Source of the DNA: Billgrantia kenyensis
GTDB taxonomy: Bacteria > Pseudomonadota > Gammaproteobacteria > Pseudomonadales > Halomonadaceae
Length of the DNA: 64,000 nucleotides
Reading direction: 5' to 3'
NCBI RefSeq assembly: GCF_013697085.1
Contig: NZ_JACEFT010000002.1
Coordinates: 1-64,000, forward strand
Within the stretch, counting starts at the first letter, position 1. Each line of letters opens with the position of its first letter. Below, in pieces: positions 54,074-64,000 of this stretch. The translations under genes and the position numbers were made by a program. Under the pieces are notes generated by a model. That model was not told the origin of the DNA. It searched no databases and worked only from the letters and a program-made list of their open reading frames with translations.

Positions 54074-55420
54074 TCAACCCAGCAGCGTGTTGAGGAAGAC
54101 CAATATCACGCCCAGCGGGGCCACGTAGCGAGCCACCGCGAGCCAGAGCTGCTCGCTGGTACCCGAGACATTCAGCTCGGCAGCCACGCTCTGTCGATCC
54201 AGGCACCAGGCCACGAAAACGATGGCCCCCAGGCCGGTCAGTGGCAGCAATATCTTGCTGGTGAAGGTATCCAGCAGGTCGAACACGTTGAGGCCCAGCA
54301 TCACGGGTTGGGGCCAGACGTTGAACGACATCAGCGCCGCAATACCCAGCAGCCACACCGCCGCCGCACTCGCCAGGGTGGCCATGCCCCGCGTCAGCGG
54401 AGTGCGCTCCTCGACGAACTCCACCACCGGCTCGAGCAGCGAGATGGCCGAGGTCAGGGCGGCGAAGGTCAATAGCAGGAAGAACATCAGCCCCAGCAGC
54501 ATGCCACCGGTAATGTTGCCGAAAGCCAGCGGCAGGGTAACGAAGATCAACCCCGGGCCCTCACCGGCGCTCAGCCCGTTGGCGAAGACGATGGGGAAGA
54601 TCGCCAGACCGGCCAGCAGTGCAATGCCGGTATCCAGGATGATCACCGTCCGCGCGGTGCCGAGCAGATTGACGTCTTCGCCCAGATAGGAGCCGTAGGC
54701 CATCATGATGCCCATGCCCAGCGACAGGGTGAAGAAGGCCTGCCCCATGGCGGCCAGCACCACATCGCCGGAGAGCGCACCCCAGTCGGGACGGAACATG
54801 AAGGCCAGCGCCTCGCCGAAGTGACCGGTGGTCATGCCGTAGCCCACCAGCACCACCATCAGCACCACCAGCGCCGGCATCAAGGTGCGTACCGCACCCT
54901 CCAACCCCTTGGTCACGCCACGGGCCACGATCCACACCACCAGTGCCATGAAAGCCGTATGCCACAGCAGCAGCAGGCCAGGGCTGCCCAGCAGACCCTC
55001 GAAGATGGCGCCCACGCCATCGGCATCTTGCCCGGTGAAGGTGCCGGTGACGGAGTTCAGGGTGTAGGAGAGCGACCAGCCACCAATCACGCTATAGAAG
55101 GAAAGGATCAGAAACGCAGCCAGCACCCCGCTAGCGCCTACCAGGGCCCAGGCTTTTGGCTGGGAATTATTGGCGGCAAGTTCCGCCATGGCATTGATGG
55201 GGTTTTTCTGTCCGCGACGACCGATTAACCACTCGGCGACCAGCACGGGAAGGCCTACCAGCGCCACGCAGGCGAGGTAGACAAGTACGAAGGCGGCACC
55301 ACCGTTGTCTCCCACCATATAGGAGAAACGCCAGATGTTGCCTAGCCCCACGGCCGAACCGGCGGCCGCAAGCACGAAGGTCATCTTCGATGACCACTGC
55401 GCGTGGACGAGTTTAGACAT
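54074..55420 (-). CDS. Sodium-dependent neurotransmitter-symporter-family transporter
   Basis: 448 aa with about 11 membrane helices, the bacterial short NSS type (MhsT/TnaT-like). Helix 1 has the Na+ and substrate site AAAGSAVGLGNIWRFSYMVG, the unwound region NGGAAF follows, and helix 6-8 motifs FTLSLGMGIMMAYGSYLG in part and LTFAALTSAISLLEPVVEF in part are intact. It probably imports a hydrophobic or aromatic amino acid with Na+, fitting a salt-loving organism. Substrate not determinable. Confidence 0.92.
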   Translation of the reverse strand: MSKLVHAQWSSKMTFVLAAAGSAVGLGNIWRFSYMVGDNGGAAFVLVYLACVALVGLPVLVAEWLIGRRGQKNPINAMAELAANNSQPKAWALVGASGVLAAFLILSFYSVIGGWSLSYTLNSVTGTFTGQDADGVGAIFEGLLGSPGLLLLWHTAFMALVVWIVARGVTKGLEGAVRTLMPALVVLMVVLVGYGMTTGHFGEALAFMFRPDWGALSGDVVLAAMGQAFFTLSLGMGIMMAYGSYLGEDVNLLGTARTVIILDTGIALLAGLAIFPIVFANGLSAGEGPGLIFVTLPLAFGNITGGMLLGLMFFLLLTFAALTSAISLLEPVVEFVEERTPLTRGMATLASAAAVWLLGIAALMSFNVWPQPVMLGLNVFDLLDTFTSKILLPLTGLGAIVFVAWCLDRQSVAAELNVSGTSEQLWLAVARYVAPLGVILVFLNTLLG

Positions 55421-55603
55421 GCATCACCTGTTGTTGTGTATCCGATTGTTGAGCTGGCTCAAGTCAAAAATGCAGCAGTTTGCATGGATCTTGACCTGAA
55501 TGCCGGGAAATCTATCCGATCATAGGCTCGATGGCCAGCAACAACACCAAGCTGAAACATATCTCCTACGAACTGGGAGGCCACAGCGTAAAGATGCCCG
55601 ACC

Positions 55604-56470
55604 TTAGAAAAGCGATACTTGGCACTCGCCCGGGAACGCTGCAAGAGCCGGCAGGTCGCTGTCGTCGGCAAGCGCCTGGTAGAGCTTCCGGGCAAGCTGA
55701 GGGGCTTGTCGGTTGTCCGCGGTATGCACAAACAAAAAAGGGGTTTTCCCCTGTTTTATCCACAGTCTGAGCTGAGGGATCCAGGGCTGGAAGTAATGAC
55801 GATTGATCACTTCATCAAGATGGCCAATGAAGCGAACCAGCGGCTGGTCGCCCGTGGAAAGCACGTGTAACGGACATTTCGGCTTTTCACGCTGGGCATG
55901 TGCCAGGGCCGGGCTGCCTACCGAAGAGGTCGAGAACAGCGGGCGTACATCGAGGAGGATGCGGTTGGCGCCGTGAGTTATCAACAGGCGGTTCAAGGCA
56001 ACTTCGGCCATCCCCTTGTGGAAAAACTCGGGATGGCGCACCTCCACGCCACATGGCAATCCGACAGGCCAGCGCGCCAGCAGCGCCTCGAGGCGGGGCA
56101 GTTCGGCATAGCCGAAATCCCGTGGCAGCTGAACCATGAGAGGGCCCAGTCGATCATGCAGCGGCGCGAGCGATTCGACGAAGGCATCGAAGGCCGCTTC
56201 GATTCCCTCAAGCCGTAACTCATGGGTCAAGCTGGCCGGAAGCTTGAAACAGAACCGGAAATCAGGCGGCGCAAGGCGCGCCCAGCCGGCCACCGTCTCG
56301 GGCTTGGGCGCACCGCTATAGAAGGTCGTGTTTCCCTCCACCGCGGAAAAGACCCGGGCATAGTCGGCCAACAAGCCCTGCTGACTACCGTACGGGGGGT
56401 AAAGTGAGCCACACCACTCGGGATTGGCCCACATGGGCAAACCCAGATACACTCCAGACAAGCCTGTCAT
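55604..56470 (-). CDS. DUF72 (YecE-like) protein
   Basis: 288-aa TIM-barrel protein of the DUF72 family: YLGLPMWANPEW start, the FSAVEGNTTFYSGAPKPETV segment, FRFCFKLPASLTHE, and VEVRHPEFF. TIM-barrel metal-binding fold; biochemical role unknown. Divergent from the PAP2 gene. The NSS gene upstream of its 3' end is on the same strand. Confidence 0.88.
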   Translation of the reverse strand: MTGLSGVYLGLPMWANPEWCGSLYPPYGSQQGLLADYARVFSAVEGNTTFYSGAPKPETVAGWARLAPPDFRFCFKLPASLTHELRLEGIEAAFDAFVESLAPLHDRLGPLMVQLPRDFGYAELPRLEALLARWPVGLPCGVEVRHPEFFHKGMAEVALNRLLITHGANRILLDVRPLFSTSSVGSPALAHAQREKPKCPLHVLSTGDQPLVRFIGHLDEVINRHYFQPWIPQLRLWIKQGKTPFLFVHTADNRQAPQLARKLYQALADDSDLPALAAFPGECQVSLF

Positions 56471-56571
56471 CTTAATGTAACAAAATTCATCGGAAACCCT
56501 GCCTGGTCAATGGCAGCATTGCGTTCTCCCCAACGAAACAAGGAAGACGCGCCACAGGGCGTGCTGCACCC

Positions 56572-57174
56572 ATGGAAACGAGCCTCAATCTTGCCCTTTT
56601 CGCCCAGCTCAATGCAGCACCTGACAGCGACCCTCGAATGCTGTTGATGGCGGAAATCCTTGCCGTCTACCTGATCTGGCTGGTGCCGGCTCTACTGGTG
56701 ATTGGCTGGCTGCGCGGAAGCGAGCGCCTGAAGCGCCCGCTGCTTGAAGCATTCATCGCCACCATGTTGGCCCTGGCGGCAAGCTGGATGATGGGATGGC
56801 TATGGCCAACGCCGCGCCCTTTCATGATACCGGTCGGCCAGACCTTTCTGGAGCATGCCCCCACCCCGGCGTTTCCCAGCAATCATGCCACGATCATGCT
56901 GACCATGGCCTTTAGCCTGCTGCTGCATGCCGGAACCCGTCGCATCGGACGCTACTTGCTGCTGCTCGCGCTGCCTGTGGCCTGGGCCAGAGTCTTTCTC
57001 GGCGTGCATTTCCCCCAGGACATGCTTGGCGCCCTGCTGCTGGCCGCGGCCATGGCCACGCTGGTCGGCGCCAGCCGTAGCTGGTTGATCCTGCCCTTCT
57101 ACCACCACGTGGCCATGCGGCTCTACCGCCTGCTGTTCGCCCCGCTGATCCGCCGCGGCTGGGTGGAGCGCTGA
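56572..57174 (+). CDS. PAP2-family lipid phosphatase (undecaprenyl-diphosphatase type)
   Basis: 200 aa with five or six membrane helices. The three PAP2 motifs are present: TPRPF at about 80-84, PSNHATIM at about 102-109, and RVFLGVHFPQD at about 143-153. Probably dephosphorylates undecaprenyl diphosphate or phosphatidylglycerophosphate at the periplasmic face, like BcrC/PgpB. A separate UppP is encoded at 61621-62433. The substrate is uncertain. Confidence 0.85.
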   Translation: METSLNLALFAQLNAAPDSDPRMLLMAEILAVYLIWLVPALLVIGWLRGSERLKRPLLEAFIATMLALAASWMMGWLWPTPRPFMIPVGQTFLEHAPTPAFPSNHATIMLTMAFSLLLHAGTRRIGRYLLLLALPVAWARVFLGVHFPQDMLGALLLAAAMATLVGASRSWLILPFYHHVAMRLYRLLFAPLIRRGWVER

Positions 57175-57184
57175 GCGCTCCACC
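57162..57184. terminator. Hairpin at the PAP2/glmS convergent ends
   Basis: GGTGGAGCGC / GCGCTCCACC ten-base stem with a TGA loop that contains the PAP2 stop codon. No long T tract. Confidence 0.5.
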
Positions 57185-57192
57185 GGCTGTCG

Positions 57193-59028
<1,836 letters not shown>

Positions 59029-59048
59029 GACGATTCCTCGCGCGATTA

Positions 59049-60416
59049 TCAGTCTCGGGTCTTCTTGGTCGGGCGCACCCAATCGGCCTTGCCGATCTGG
59101 CGCCCACGGGAAACGGCCAGGGCATTGTCGGGCACGTCCTTGCTGATGGTCGAACCGGCCCCCACCGTAGCGCTACGCCCCACGCTGACCGGCGCCACCA
59201 GGGCCGTATTGGAGCCGATGAAGGCGTCGTCACCGATCTCGGTACGGTGCTTGTTGGCGCCATCGTAATTGCAGGTGATGGTGCCGGCGCCGACGTTGAC
59301 GCCACGACCCAGTCGCGCATCGCCCACATAGCTCAGATGGTTGATCTTGCTGCCCTCGCCCACCTCGGCATTCTTGGTCTCGACGAAGTTGCCCACCTTG
59401 GCGCCAACTGCCAGGCGTGTTCCGGGGCGCAGCCGGGCAAAGGGCCCGATGCGGTTGTGACCGGCCGCTACGGCGCCCTCAATCACGCTGTGGGGCTCGA
59501 TGACGGTCTCGGCACCGATATGGCTATCGCGTATCACGCAGTGGGGTCCGATGCGCACCCCTTCACCCAGCTCCACCTCGCCTTCGAACACGCAGCCGAC
59601 ATCGATCTCCACGTCGTGCCCACAGGTGAGGCTGCCGCGCACGTCGATGCGTGCCGGGTCGATCAGCGCCACCCCCTGAAGCATGAGCTCTTCGGCGATT
59701 CGCGACTGATACGCACGCTCCAGGCGGGCCATCTGCAGCCGGTTGTTGACCCCTTCCACCTCCATCGCGTCGCCGGGCTGGGCGGTGGCAATGGTGATCC
59801 CTTCGGCAGCCGCCATGGCGATGACGTCAGTCAGGTAATACTCGCCCTGGGCATTGTCGGCAGAGAGCCGCGGCAGCCAGCGCTTAAGCTGGGCTGCGGT
59901 CATGGCCATGATGCCGGTATTGCACTCGCGGATTTCCAACTCCCGCTCACTGGCATCCTTCTGCTCGACGATGGCAACAGCCTGGCCCTCGGCGTTGCGC
60001 AGGATGCGTCCATAGCCGGTCGGATCGTCCAAGACCACGGTGAGCAGGCCCATGCGTGACTCACTGACTTGGTCCAGCAGCTTGGCGAGTGTCTCGCGTC
60101 GTATCAGCGGCACGTCGCCATACAGCACCAGCACCTTGCCGTTTCCCAGACCCTCCAGCGCCTGGGCCACGGCATGCCCGGTGCCCTTCTGTTCGGCCTG
60201 CAGGGCGAAGCGCACGGGAAAGTCGGCCAGCGCCTCACGTACCCGCTCGGCGCCGTGCCCGACCACCACGTGCAGTCGCTCCGCCTCGAGCTTGCGGGCG
60301 GTATCTAGCACATGGCCCACCATCGGCTTGCCGGCCAGGCGATGCAGCACCTTGGGCAGGGTCGAGCGCATCCGCGTCCCCTGCCCGGCAGCAAGGATCA
60401 CCACATCCAGGGTCAT
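59049..60416 (-). CDS. glmU: Bifunctional GlmU (GlcN-1-P acetyltransferase / GlcNAc-1-P uridyltransferase)
   Basis: 455 aa from the ATG at 60416 (AAGGAG six bases upstream). N-terminal nucleotidyltransferase [18 protein letters not shown] and LYGDVPL; C-terminal left-handed beta helix with hexapeptide repeats ([20 protein letters not shown] in part, [17 protein letters not shown]). It supplies UDP-GlcNAc. Operon with glmS. Confidence 0.96.
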   Translation of the reverse strand: MTLDVVILAAGQGTRMRSTLPKVLHRLAGKPMVGHVLDTARKLEAERLHVVVGHGAERVREALADFPVRFALQAEQKGTGHAVAQALEGLGNGKVLVLYGDVPLIRRETLAKLLDQVSESRMGLLTVVLDDPTGYGRILRNAEGQAVAIVEQKDASERELEIRECNTGIMAMTAAQLKRWLPRLSADNAQGEYYLTDVIAMAAAEGITIATAQPGDAMEVEGVNNRLQMARLERAYQSRIAEELMLQGVALIDPARIDVRGSLTCGHDVEIDVGCVFEGEVELGEGVRIGPHCVIRDSHIGAETVIEPHSVIEGAVAAGHNRIGPFARLRPGTRLAVGAKVGNFVETKNAEVGEGSKINHLSYVGDARLGRGVNVGAGTITCNYDGANKHRTEIGDDAFIGSNTALVAPVSVGRSATVGAGSTISKDVPDNALAVSRGRQIGKADWVRPTKKTRD

Positions 60417-60508
60417 CGAAGACTCCTTGTCCATTCGATTGGCTCCAGTTCATTCGGGGGCCGTGCGGCACGCCCGCTAACTTTACATGGGCCATGCACT
60501 GGCGAGGC

Positions 60509-61579
60509 TCAACGCACCTCCAGGCCCATCTCTTCTATCAGTTCCCCACCGAAGTGATCCGCGAAGGCCGGGCTCGCCAGGCTACTCCAGCCTTCATCCT
60601 CACGTACCAGCAGCAGGACCTTGAGGCCCTGCTCACGGGCCAGTGCCAGGCTCTCCTCCTCTCCCATCACCAGCATTGCCGTGGCCCAGGCATCGGCCCA
60701 GGCATTGGAGGGATGTGCCACCGTCACCGAAGCGACACGATGCTCGATGGGACGGCCGGTGCGCGGGTCGATGGTATGCGAATAACGCTGCCCCTCGGCT
60801 TCGAAATAGTTGCGGTAATCGCCGGAAGTCGCCACCGAGACGTCATGCACGGGGATGACCTGCGTGGCTTCCTGCCGATCGTCGAGCGGTGCCTCGATGC
60901 CGATGCGCCAGGGCTCGCTTTCGGTATCACGGTAACCGCGTGCGATAAGGTCGCCGCCCAGGTTGACCAGATGATGCTCGATGCCCTGGCCATCCAGGAA
61001 GGCGGCGACACGGTCGGTGGCGTGCCCCTTGGCAACGCCACCAAGATCGACGAACACATCGCGCAGCCGCCGCGCCTGCATGGCATTCTCATCCACTTCG
61101 ATGCTGTCGGGGCCGACCTCGGCAAGCCGCGTCTGCAAGGTCTCCTCGTCGGGCACTTCCCTTGGCCGAGCCTCCGAGCCGAAGCTCCACAGGTTCACCA
61201 GCCCACCAATGGTCACGTCGAAGGCCCCGTTACTGGCCTCGGCAACCGACCGGCTTATCGCCAGCACCTCGATCAGCTCATTGGAGAGCGGCTGCCATTC
61301 TCCCACCGGCGACTGGTTGAAGGCCATCAGCTCAGAGTCCTCACGGTAGATCGACATCGCCGCATCCACCGACTCGAGTGCATCGAGCACACCTTCCTCG
61401 AGTTCTTGTGCCTGGCCCTGGGTCAGGCTGTCGGCAATGGTGACCTGATAGTAGGAGCCGAAGATGGCACCTTCGAAGCGCACCGGTGAATCCAGCGGGC
61501 GGTCGCTCTCTGAGCAGCCGGCCAGCAGAATTCCCAGGCTCAGTACGACAGCCACTACCGGGCGTGGGACAGCGATCAT
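60509..61579 (-). CDS. apbE: FAD:protein FMN transferase ApbE (lipoprotein)
   Basis: About 356 aa from the ATG at 61579. A lipoprotein signal (VVLSLGILLAGC) places it at the periplasmic side of a membrane. ApbE motifs: FDVTIGGLVNLWSFG, VFVDLGGVAKGHATDRV and YSHTIDPRTGRPI with the Mg/FAD-binding residues. It covalently attaches FMN to Thr of partners such as NqrB/NqrC or Rnf subunits; none is nearby in this window. Confidence 0.92.
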   Translation of the reverse strand: MIAVPRPVVAVVLSLGILLAGCSESDRPLDSPVRFEGAIFGSYYQVTIADSLTQGQAQELEEGVLDALESVDAAMSIYREDSELMAFNQSPVGEWQPLSNELIEVLAISRSVAEASNGAFDVTIGGLVNLWSFGSEARPREVPDEETLQTRLAEVGPDSIEVDENAMQARRLRDVFVDLGGVAKGHATDRVAAFLDGQGIEHHLVNLGGDLIARGYRDTESEPWRIGIEAPLDDRQEATQVIPVHDVSVATSGDYRNYFEAEGQRYSHTIDPRTGRPIEHRVASVTVAHPSNAWADAWATAMLVMGEEESLALAREQGLKVLLLVREDEGWSSLASPAFADHFGGELIEEMGLEVR

Positions 61580-61620
61580 GATATCAGGACTCCTTGAACG
61601 AATATTGCATGCCAGCGTGA

Positions 61621-62433
61621 TCACCAGAAGATCCAAAGCAGCCATAACCCAAGAACGATACGATAGACAACGAAGGGCTGCATGCCGATCCGCTTGATGA
61701 AAGCGATGAAGTAGTGGATGCAGAGGTAGGCACTCACCCCCGATAGCACCACGCCAACGGCCATCGCCTGCCAGTCGATCTCCTGAGGCGCTTGCAGCAC
61801 ACCATGAATTTCCAGGCCCGAAGCCAGGGCAGTGACCGGGATCGACAGCAGGAAGGAGAAGCGCGCTGCGCCTTCACGGCTCATTCCCAGCAGCAGTGCT
61901 GCGGTAATGGTGATACCGGAGCGCGAAGTCCCCGGAATCAGCGCCAGTGCCTGGGCCAGGCCAATGAATAGTGCATCACGCAGGGTAAGTTGGTACTCGC
62001 TTCGCCCCTCGCGCTTGTGCCAGTCAGCATACCCAAGCACCAGGCCAAAGCCGATCAGGGAAAAGCCGATCAGGACCGGCGAACGCAGGCTCACGCTAAT
62101 GGTTTCATGCAAGGCGAAGCCGATGACGCACACCGGAATCGTGGCCAGCAGTACCCACCAGGCCAGGCGGGCATCGGGATCATCGCCCCCCTGATGCAGC
62201 GAACGATTGCGCAGCGACAGGGTCCAGCTGGCCGCCATGCGCCGCAGGTCGTGCCGAAAATAGAGGATCACGGCAATCAGGCTGCCAAGATGAACCGCCA
62301 CGTCGAAGGTCAGCCCCTGATCTTCCCACTCGGTGAGCACCGGCACCAGGATCAAGTGGGCGGAACTCGAAATGGGCAGGAATTCGGTCAGGCCCTGGAC
62401 CACCGACAGCACGACGACCTGCAGCCAATCCAT
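61621..62433 (-). CDS. uppP: Undecaprenyl-diphosphatase UppP (BacA type)
   Basis: 270 aa from the ATG at 62433 (MDWLQVVVLSVVQGLTEFLPISSS), the family's conserved start. Motifs: the first active-site segment GLTEFLPISSSAHL and the second IPGTSRSGITITAALLLG. It recycles the undecaprenyl carrier for peptidoglycan and lipopolysaccharide. GGAG lies about ten bases upstream. Confidence 0.95.
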   Translation of the reverse strand: MDWLQVVVLSVVQGLTEFLPISSSAHLILVPVLTEWEDQGLTFDVAVHLGSLIAVILYFRHDLRRMAASWTLSLRNRSLHQGGDDPDARLAWWVLLATIPVCVIGFALHETISVSLRSPVLIGFSLIGFGLVLGYADWHKREGRSEYQLTLRDALFIGLAQALALIPGTSRSGITITAALLLGMSREGAARFSFLLSIPVTALASGLEIHGVLQAPQEIDWQAMAVGVVLSGVSAYLCIHYFIAFIKRIGMQPFVVYRIVLGLWLLWIFW

Positions 62434-62560
62434 GTATGGCGCTCTCCAACAAAAACACGGGGCGTGCGCGGGGCACGACAGGACGCAAATGAGGATACAC
62501 GGCCCCTTTCCCGTTGTCCGCCGCGTCAGGTGACAATTGGGTGTCAGTCGCATCCGGTTG

Positions 62561-62589
62561 TTGCATGGCAGCGACGTCAAGCCTAGAAT
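62561..62589 (+). promoter_or_regulatory. Candidate promoter of the mgtE leader
   Basis: TTGCAT at 62561-62566 and TAGAAT at 62584-62589 with 17 bases between. Transcription would start near 62596, giving a leader of about 190 bases before mgtE. Confidence 0.5.
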
Positions 62590-62634
62590 GCGCCCGCTGC
62601 CGAATGGTGGCGCTACCCATGACCCGAGGACGAT

Positions 62635-62736
62635 ATGGAACCTCCAAGTCGACCTAGCACGACTCACTTTTTCACCGTCGGCGCAGCCTTCACCTGCGCG
62701 CAACGACCCGTGCCCTACCTGACACCTCAGGTCTAG
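62635..62736 (+). CDS. Putative leader peptide upstream of mgtE (33 codons)
   Basis: ATG at 62635 with GAGG five bases upstream; TAG at 62734-62736, 48 bases before the mgtE start. The peptide starts Met-Glu-Pro-Pro-Ser-Arg-Pro and has further prolines at 25, 27 and 31, near its end. The enteric MgtL leader of mgtA also starts Met-Glu-Pro and senses low Mg2+ through ribosome instability on its acidic/proline-rich start. Here the last codons lie inside a hairpin just before the one that covers the mgtE ribosome site. That it is translated is inferred. Confidence 0.5.
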   Translation: MEPPSRPSTTHFFTVGAAFTCAQRPVPYLTPQV

Positions 62737-62777
62737 GTCCCGGCTCCTGCGCGCCGTGCCCGAAGCGCGCCCAGGAG
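62717..62777 (+). promoter_or_regulatory. mgtE leader hairpins; second one pairs the mgtE Shine-Dalgarno
   Basis: Hairpin 1: ACCTGA (62717-62722) with TCAGGT (62727-62732), loop CACC, inside the end of the leader reading frame. Hairpin 2: CTCCTG plus CGCGC (62744-62754) with GCGCG (62765-62769) and CAGGAG (62772-62777), with a CC bulge. The CAGGAG arm is the mgtE Shine-Dalgarno, eight bases before the ATG. A ribosome in the leader frame would open hairpin 1 and could change hairpin 2. Confidence 0.55.
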
Positions 62778-62784
62778 ACCGACC

Positions 62785-64000
62785 ATGAGCTATGCCATCC
62801 TTGCTGCCTCCCTGCGCAGCGCCATGCAGCGCAACGACCAGGAAGCCATCGAGCGCCTGATCGCCGAAATGCAGCCGGCCGACCTGGCCGAATTCGTCCA
62901 GCACGAGCACACCGACACCGTGCTCTCCCTCCTACAGCACCTGCCGCTCGATCAGCGTGCGGTGGCGTTCGGCTACCTCAGCGTGGCGCTGCAGGAAGAG
63001 ATTGCCGCCACGCTGACCGACAGCAAGCTCGCCGAGCTGCTGCAGCACATGAACGCCGACGAGCGGGCGGATCTGTTCAAGCTGCTCGATGACGACCGTC
63101 AGCAGGCCCTGCTACGTACCTTGGCCAAGGAAGAGCGGGAGGACCTGCGCCGGCTGGCCAGCTATGAAGAGGGAACCGCCGGGGCAGTCATGACCTCGGA
63201 TTACATGGCCGTGCCGGTCGGCATCCCGGTCGCGGAGGCCTTGAACCAGGTCCGCACCAAGGGGCCCGACGCCGAGACCATCTATCAGATCTACTGCGTC
63301 GACGAAGACGAGCGACTGATCGGTACCATCTCCCTGCGCGAGCTGATTCTCGCCGCACCGGACGCCCTGGTACGCGACCTCATCACCGAGGAAATCGTCT
63401 GGGCCAATGTCGAGACCCCCCAGGAGGAAGTGGCCAAGCTGATCGCCCGCTACGACCTGCTGGCACTGCCCGTGATCAATGGCGGTGAACGGCTGGTGGG
63501 CATCGTCACCTATGACGATGCCATGGACGTGGCCGAGGAGGAGGCCACCGAGGACATGCACAAGGGCATGTCGATCGGCAAACTCGGTGGCAGCCTGCGC
63601 ACCGCCAGCCTGTTCGAGCTCTACCGCAAGCGTGTGGTATGGCTGGTGCTGCTGGTGTTCGCCAATATCTTCTCCGGCGCCGGCATCGCCTACTTCGAGG
63701 AGACCATCGAGGCCTACATCGCACTGGTGTTCTTCCTGCCGCTGCTGGTCGACTCCGGCGGCAACGCCGGCTCCCAGGCCGCCACCCTGATGGTACGCGG
63801 CATGGCCACCGGCGACGTGCGCACCCGCGACTGGGCCAAGCTGCTGGGCCGGGAAGTGGCGGTGGCCATCGGCCTGGGCCTGACCATGGCGCTGGCGGTA
63901 TCGGTGGTAGGGATCTTCCGCGCCGGGACCGAGATCGCCATGGTGGTGGCGATGAGCATGGTGCTGATCGTGATCATGGGCAGCCTGATCGGCATGCTGC
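62785..64000 (+). CDS. mgtE: Magnesium transporter MgtE (3' end beyond the window)
   Basis: The frame is open from the ATG at 62785 to the window edge (405 codons; the family has about 450). N-terminal MgtE helical domain (LIAEMQPADLAEFVQHEH in part), two CBS domains (about 130-255, with GTAGAVMTSDYMAVP), the connecting helix and the first membrane helices. The pore signature VDSGGNAGSQAATLMVRGMA is intact. Homologues are Mg2+-gated channels in which the cytosolic domains sense Mg2+. Its ribosome site is buried in a leader hairpin. Confidence 0.93.
   Translation, partial: MSYAILAASLRSAMQRNDQEAIERLIAEMQPADLAEFVQHEHTDTVLSLLQHLPLDQRAVAFGYLSVALQEEIAATLTDSKLAELLQHMNADERADLFKLLDDDRQQALLRTLAKEEREDLRRLASYEEGTAGAVMTSDYMAVPVGIPVAEALNQVRTKGPDAETIYQIYCVDEDERLIGTISLRELILAAPDALVRDLITEEIVWANVETPQEEVAKLIARYDLLALPVINGGERLVGIVTYDDAMDVAEEEATEDMHKGMSIGKLGGSLRTASLFELYRKRVVWLVLLVFANIFSGAGIAYFEETIEAYIALVFFLPLLVDSGGNAGSQAATLMVRGMATGDVRTRDWAKLLGREVAVAIGLGLTMALAVSVVGIFRAGTEIAMVVAMSMVLIVIMGSLIGML

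Noticed and set aside
62434..62784. M-box (ykoK) Mg2+ riboswitch before mgtE
   Set aside because: The conserved M-box core is not visible and the space is short; the leader frame plus hairpin explains the region better.

Overview
The window is high-GC gammaproteobacterial chromosome, most likely Halomonadaceae (Halomonas or a close relative). That placement is inferred from protein style, GC-rich codon use and gene order, not from a search. Much of the backbone follows the Pseudomonas order around oriC-proximal pyrE-crc-rph-yicC, gmk-rpoZ-spoT-ridA, oxyR-recG, HU-rubB, ubiC-ubiA, phoB-phoR and phoU-pstBACS.

Bases 1 to about 5220 are an accessory region ending at the 3' end of a tRNA-Arg(CCG) gene. 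It holds a low-GC PilX-like gene, then a dense, toxin-less collection of antitoxin-type domains. There are five DUF2384 (Xre/MbcA/ParS toxin-binding) genes: three intact on the minus strand, one frameshifted, and one fused to the start of an IS3-family OrfA. A serine resolvase has had its DNA-binding end replaced by what reads as a MazE-type antitoxin tail. A 141-aa protein of unknown function and a degenerate second copy of it lie in the same stretch. The tRNA's 5' end is duplicated 180 bp away around a hairpin-rich insert.

Bases 5.5 to 41 kb are mostly housekeeping. They contain two unknown membrane proteins, L-2-hydroxyglutarate oxidase, a di-haem c5-type cytochrome, rep-trmL, a YfaZ porin-like protein, pyrE/crc/rph/yicC, ppx-ppk1, the gmk-rpoZ-spoT-ridA-thpR group, oxyR-recG, and a YccS-like protein. 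A six-gene catabolic cluster follows (DUF3100 permease, small membrane protein, M20 amidohydrolase, hydroxyacid dehydrogenase, aldehyde dehydrogenase, LysR regulator), then HU, rubredoxin reductase, ubiC and ubiA.

Bases 41 to 48.6 kb form the phosphate module: phoB-phoR facing phoU-pstB-pstA-pstC-pstS. Well-matched PHO boxes lie before phoB and, unexpectedly, between pstS and pstC.

Bases 48.6 to 64 kb hold a thioesterase, an orphan TRAP binding protein, uvrD, hexR, an NSS transporter, DUF72 and PAP2 proteins, glmU-glmS, apbE, uppP and the start of mgtE. The mgtE leader carries a 33-codon reading frame with its own Shine-Dalgarno, starting Met-Glu-Pro-Pro, followed by a hairpin that pairs the mgtE Shine-Dalgarno. 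This looks like a Mg2+-responsive leader analogous to, but distinct from, the mgtL leader of enteric mgtA. That leader and the antitoxin-domain chimaeras are the two most unusual things in the window.
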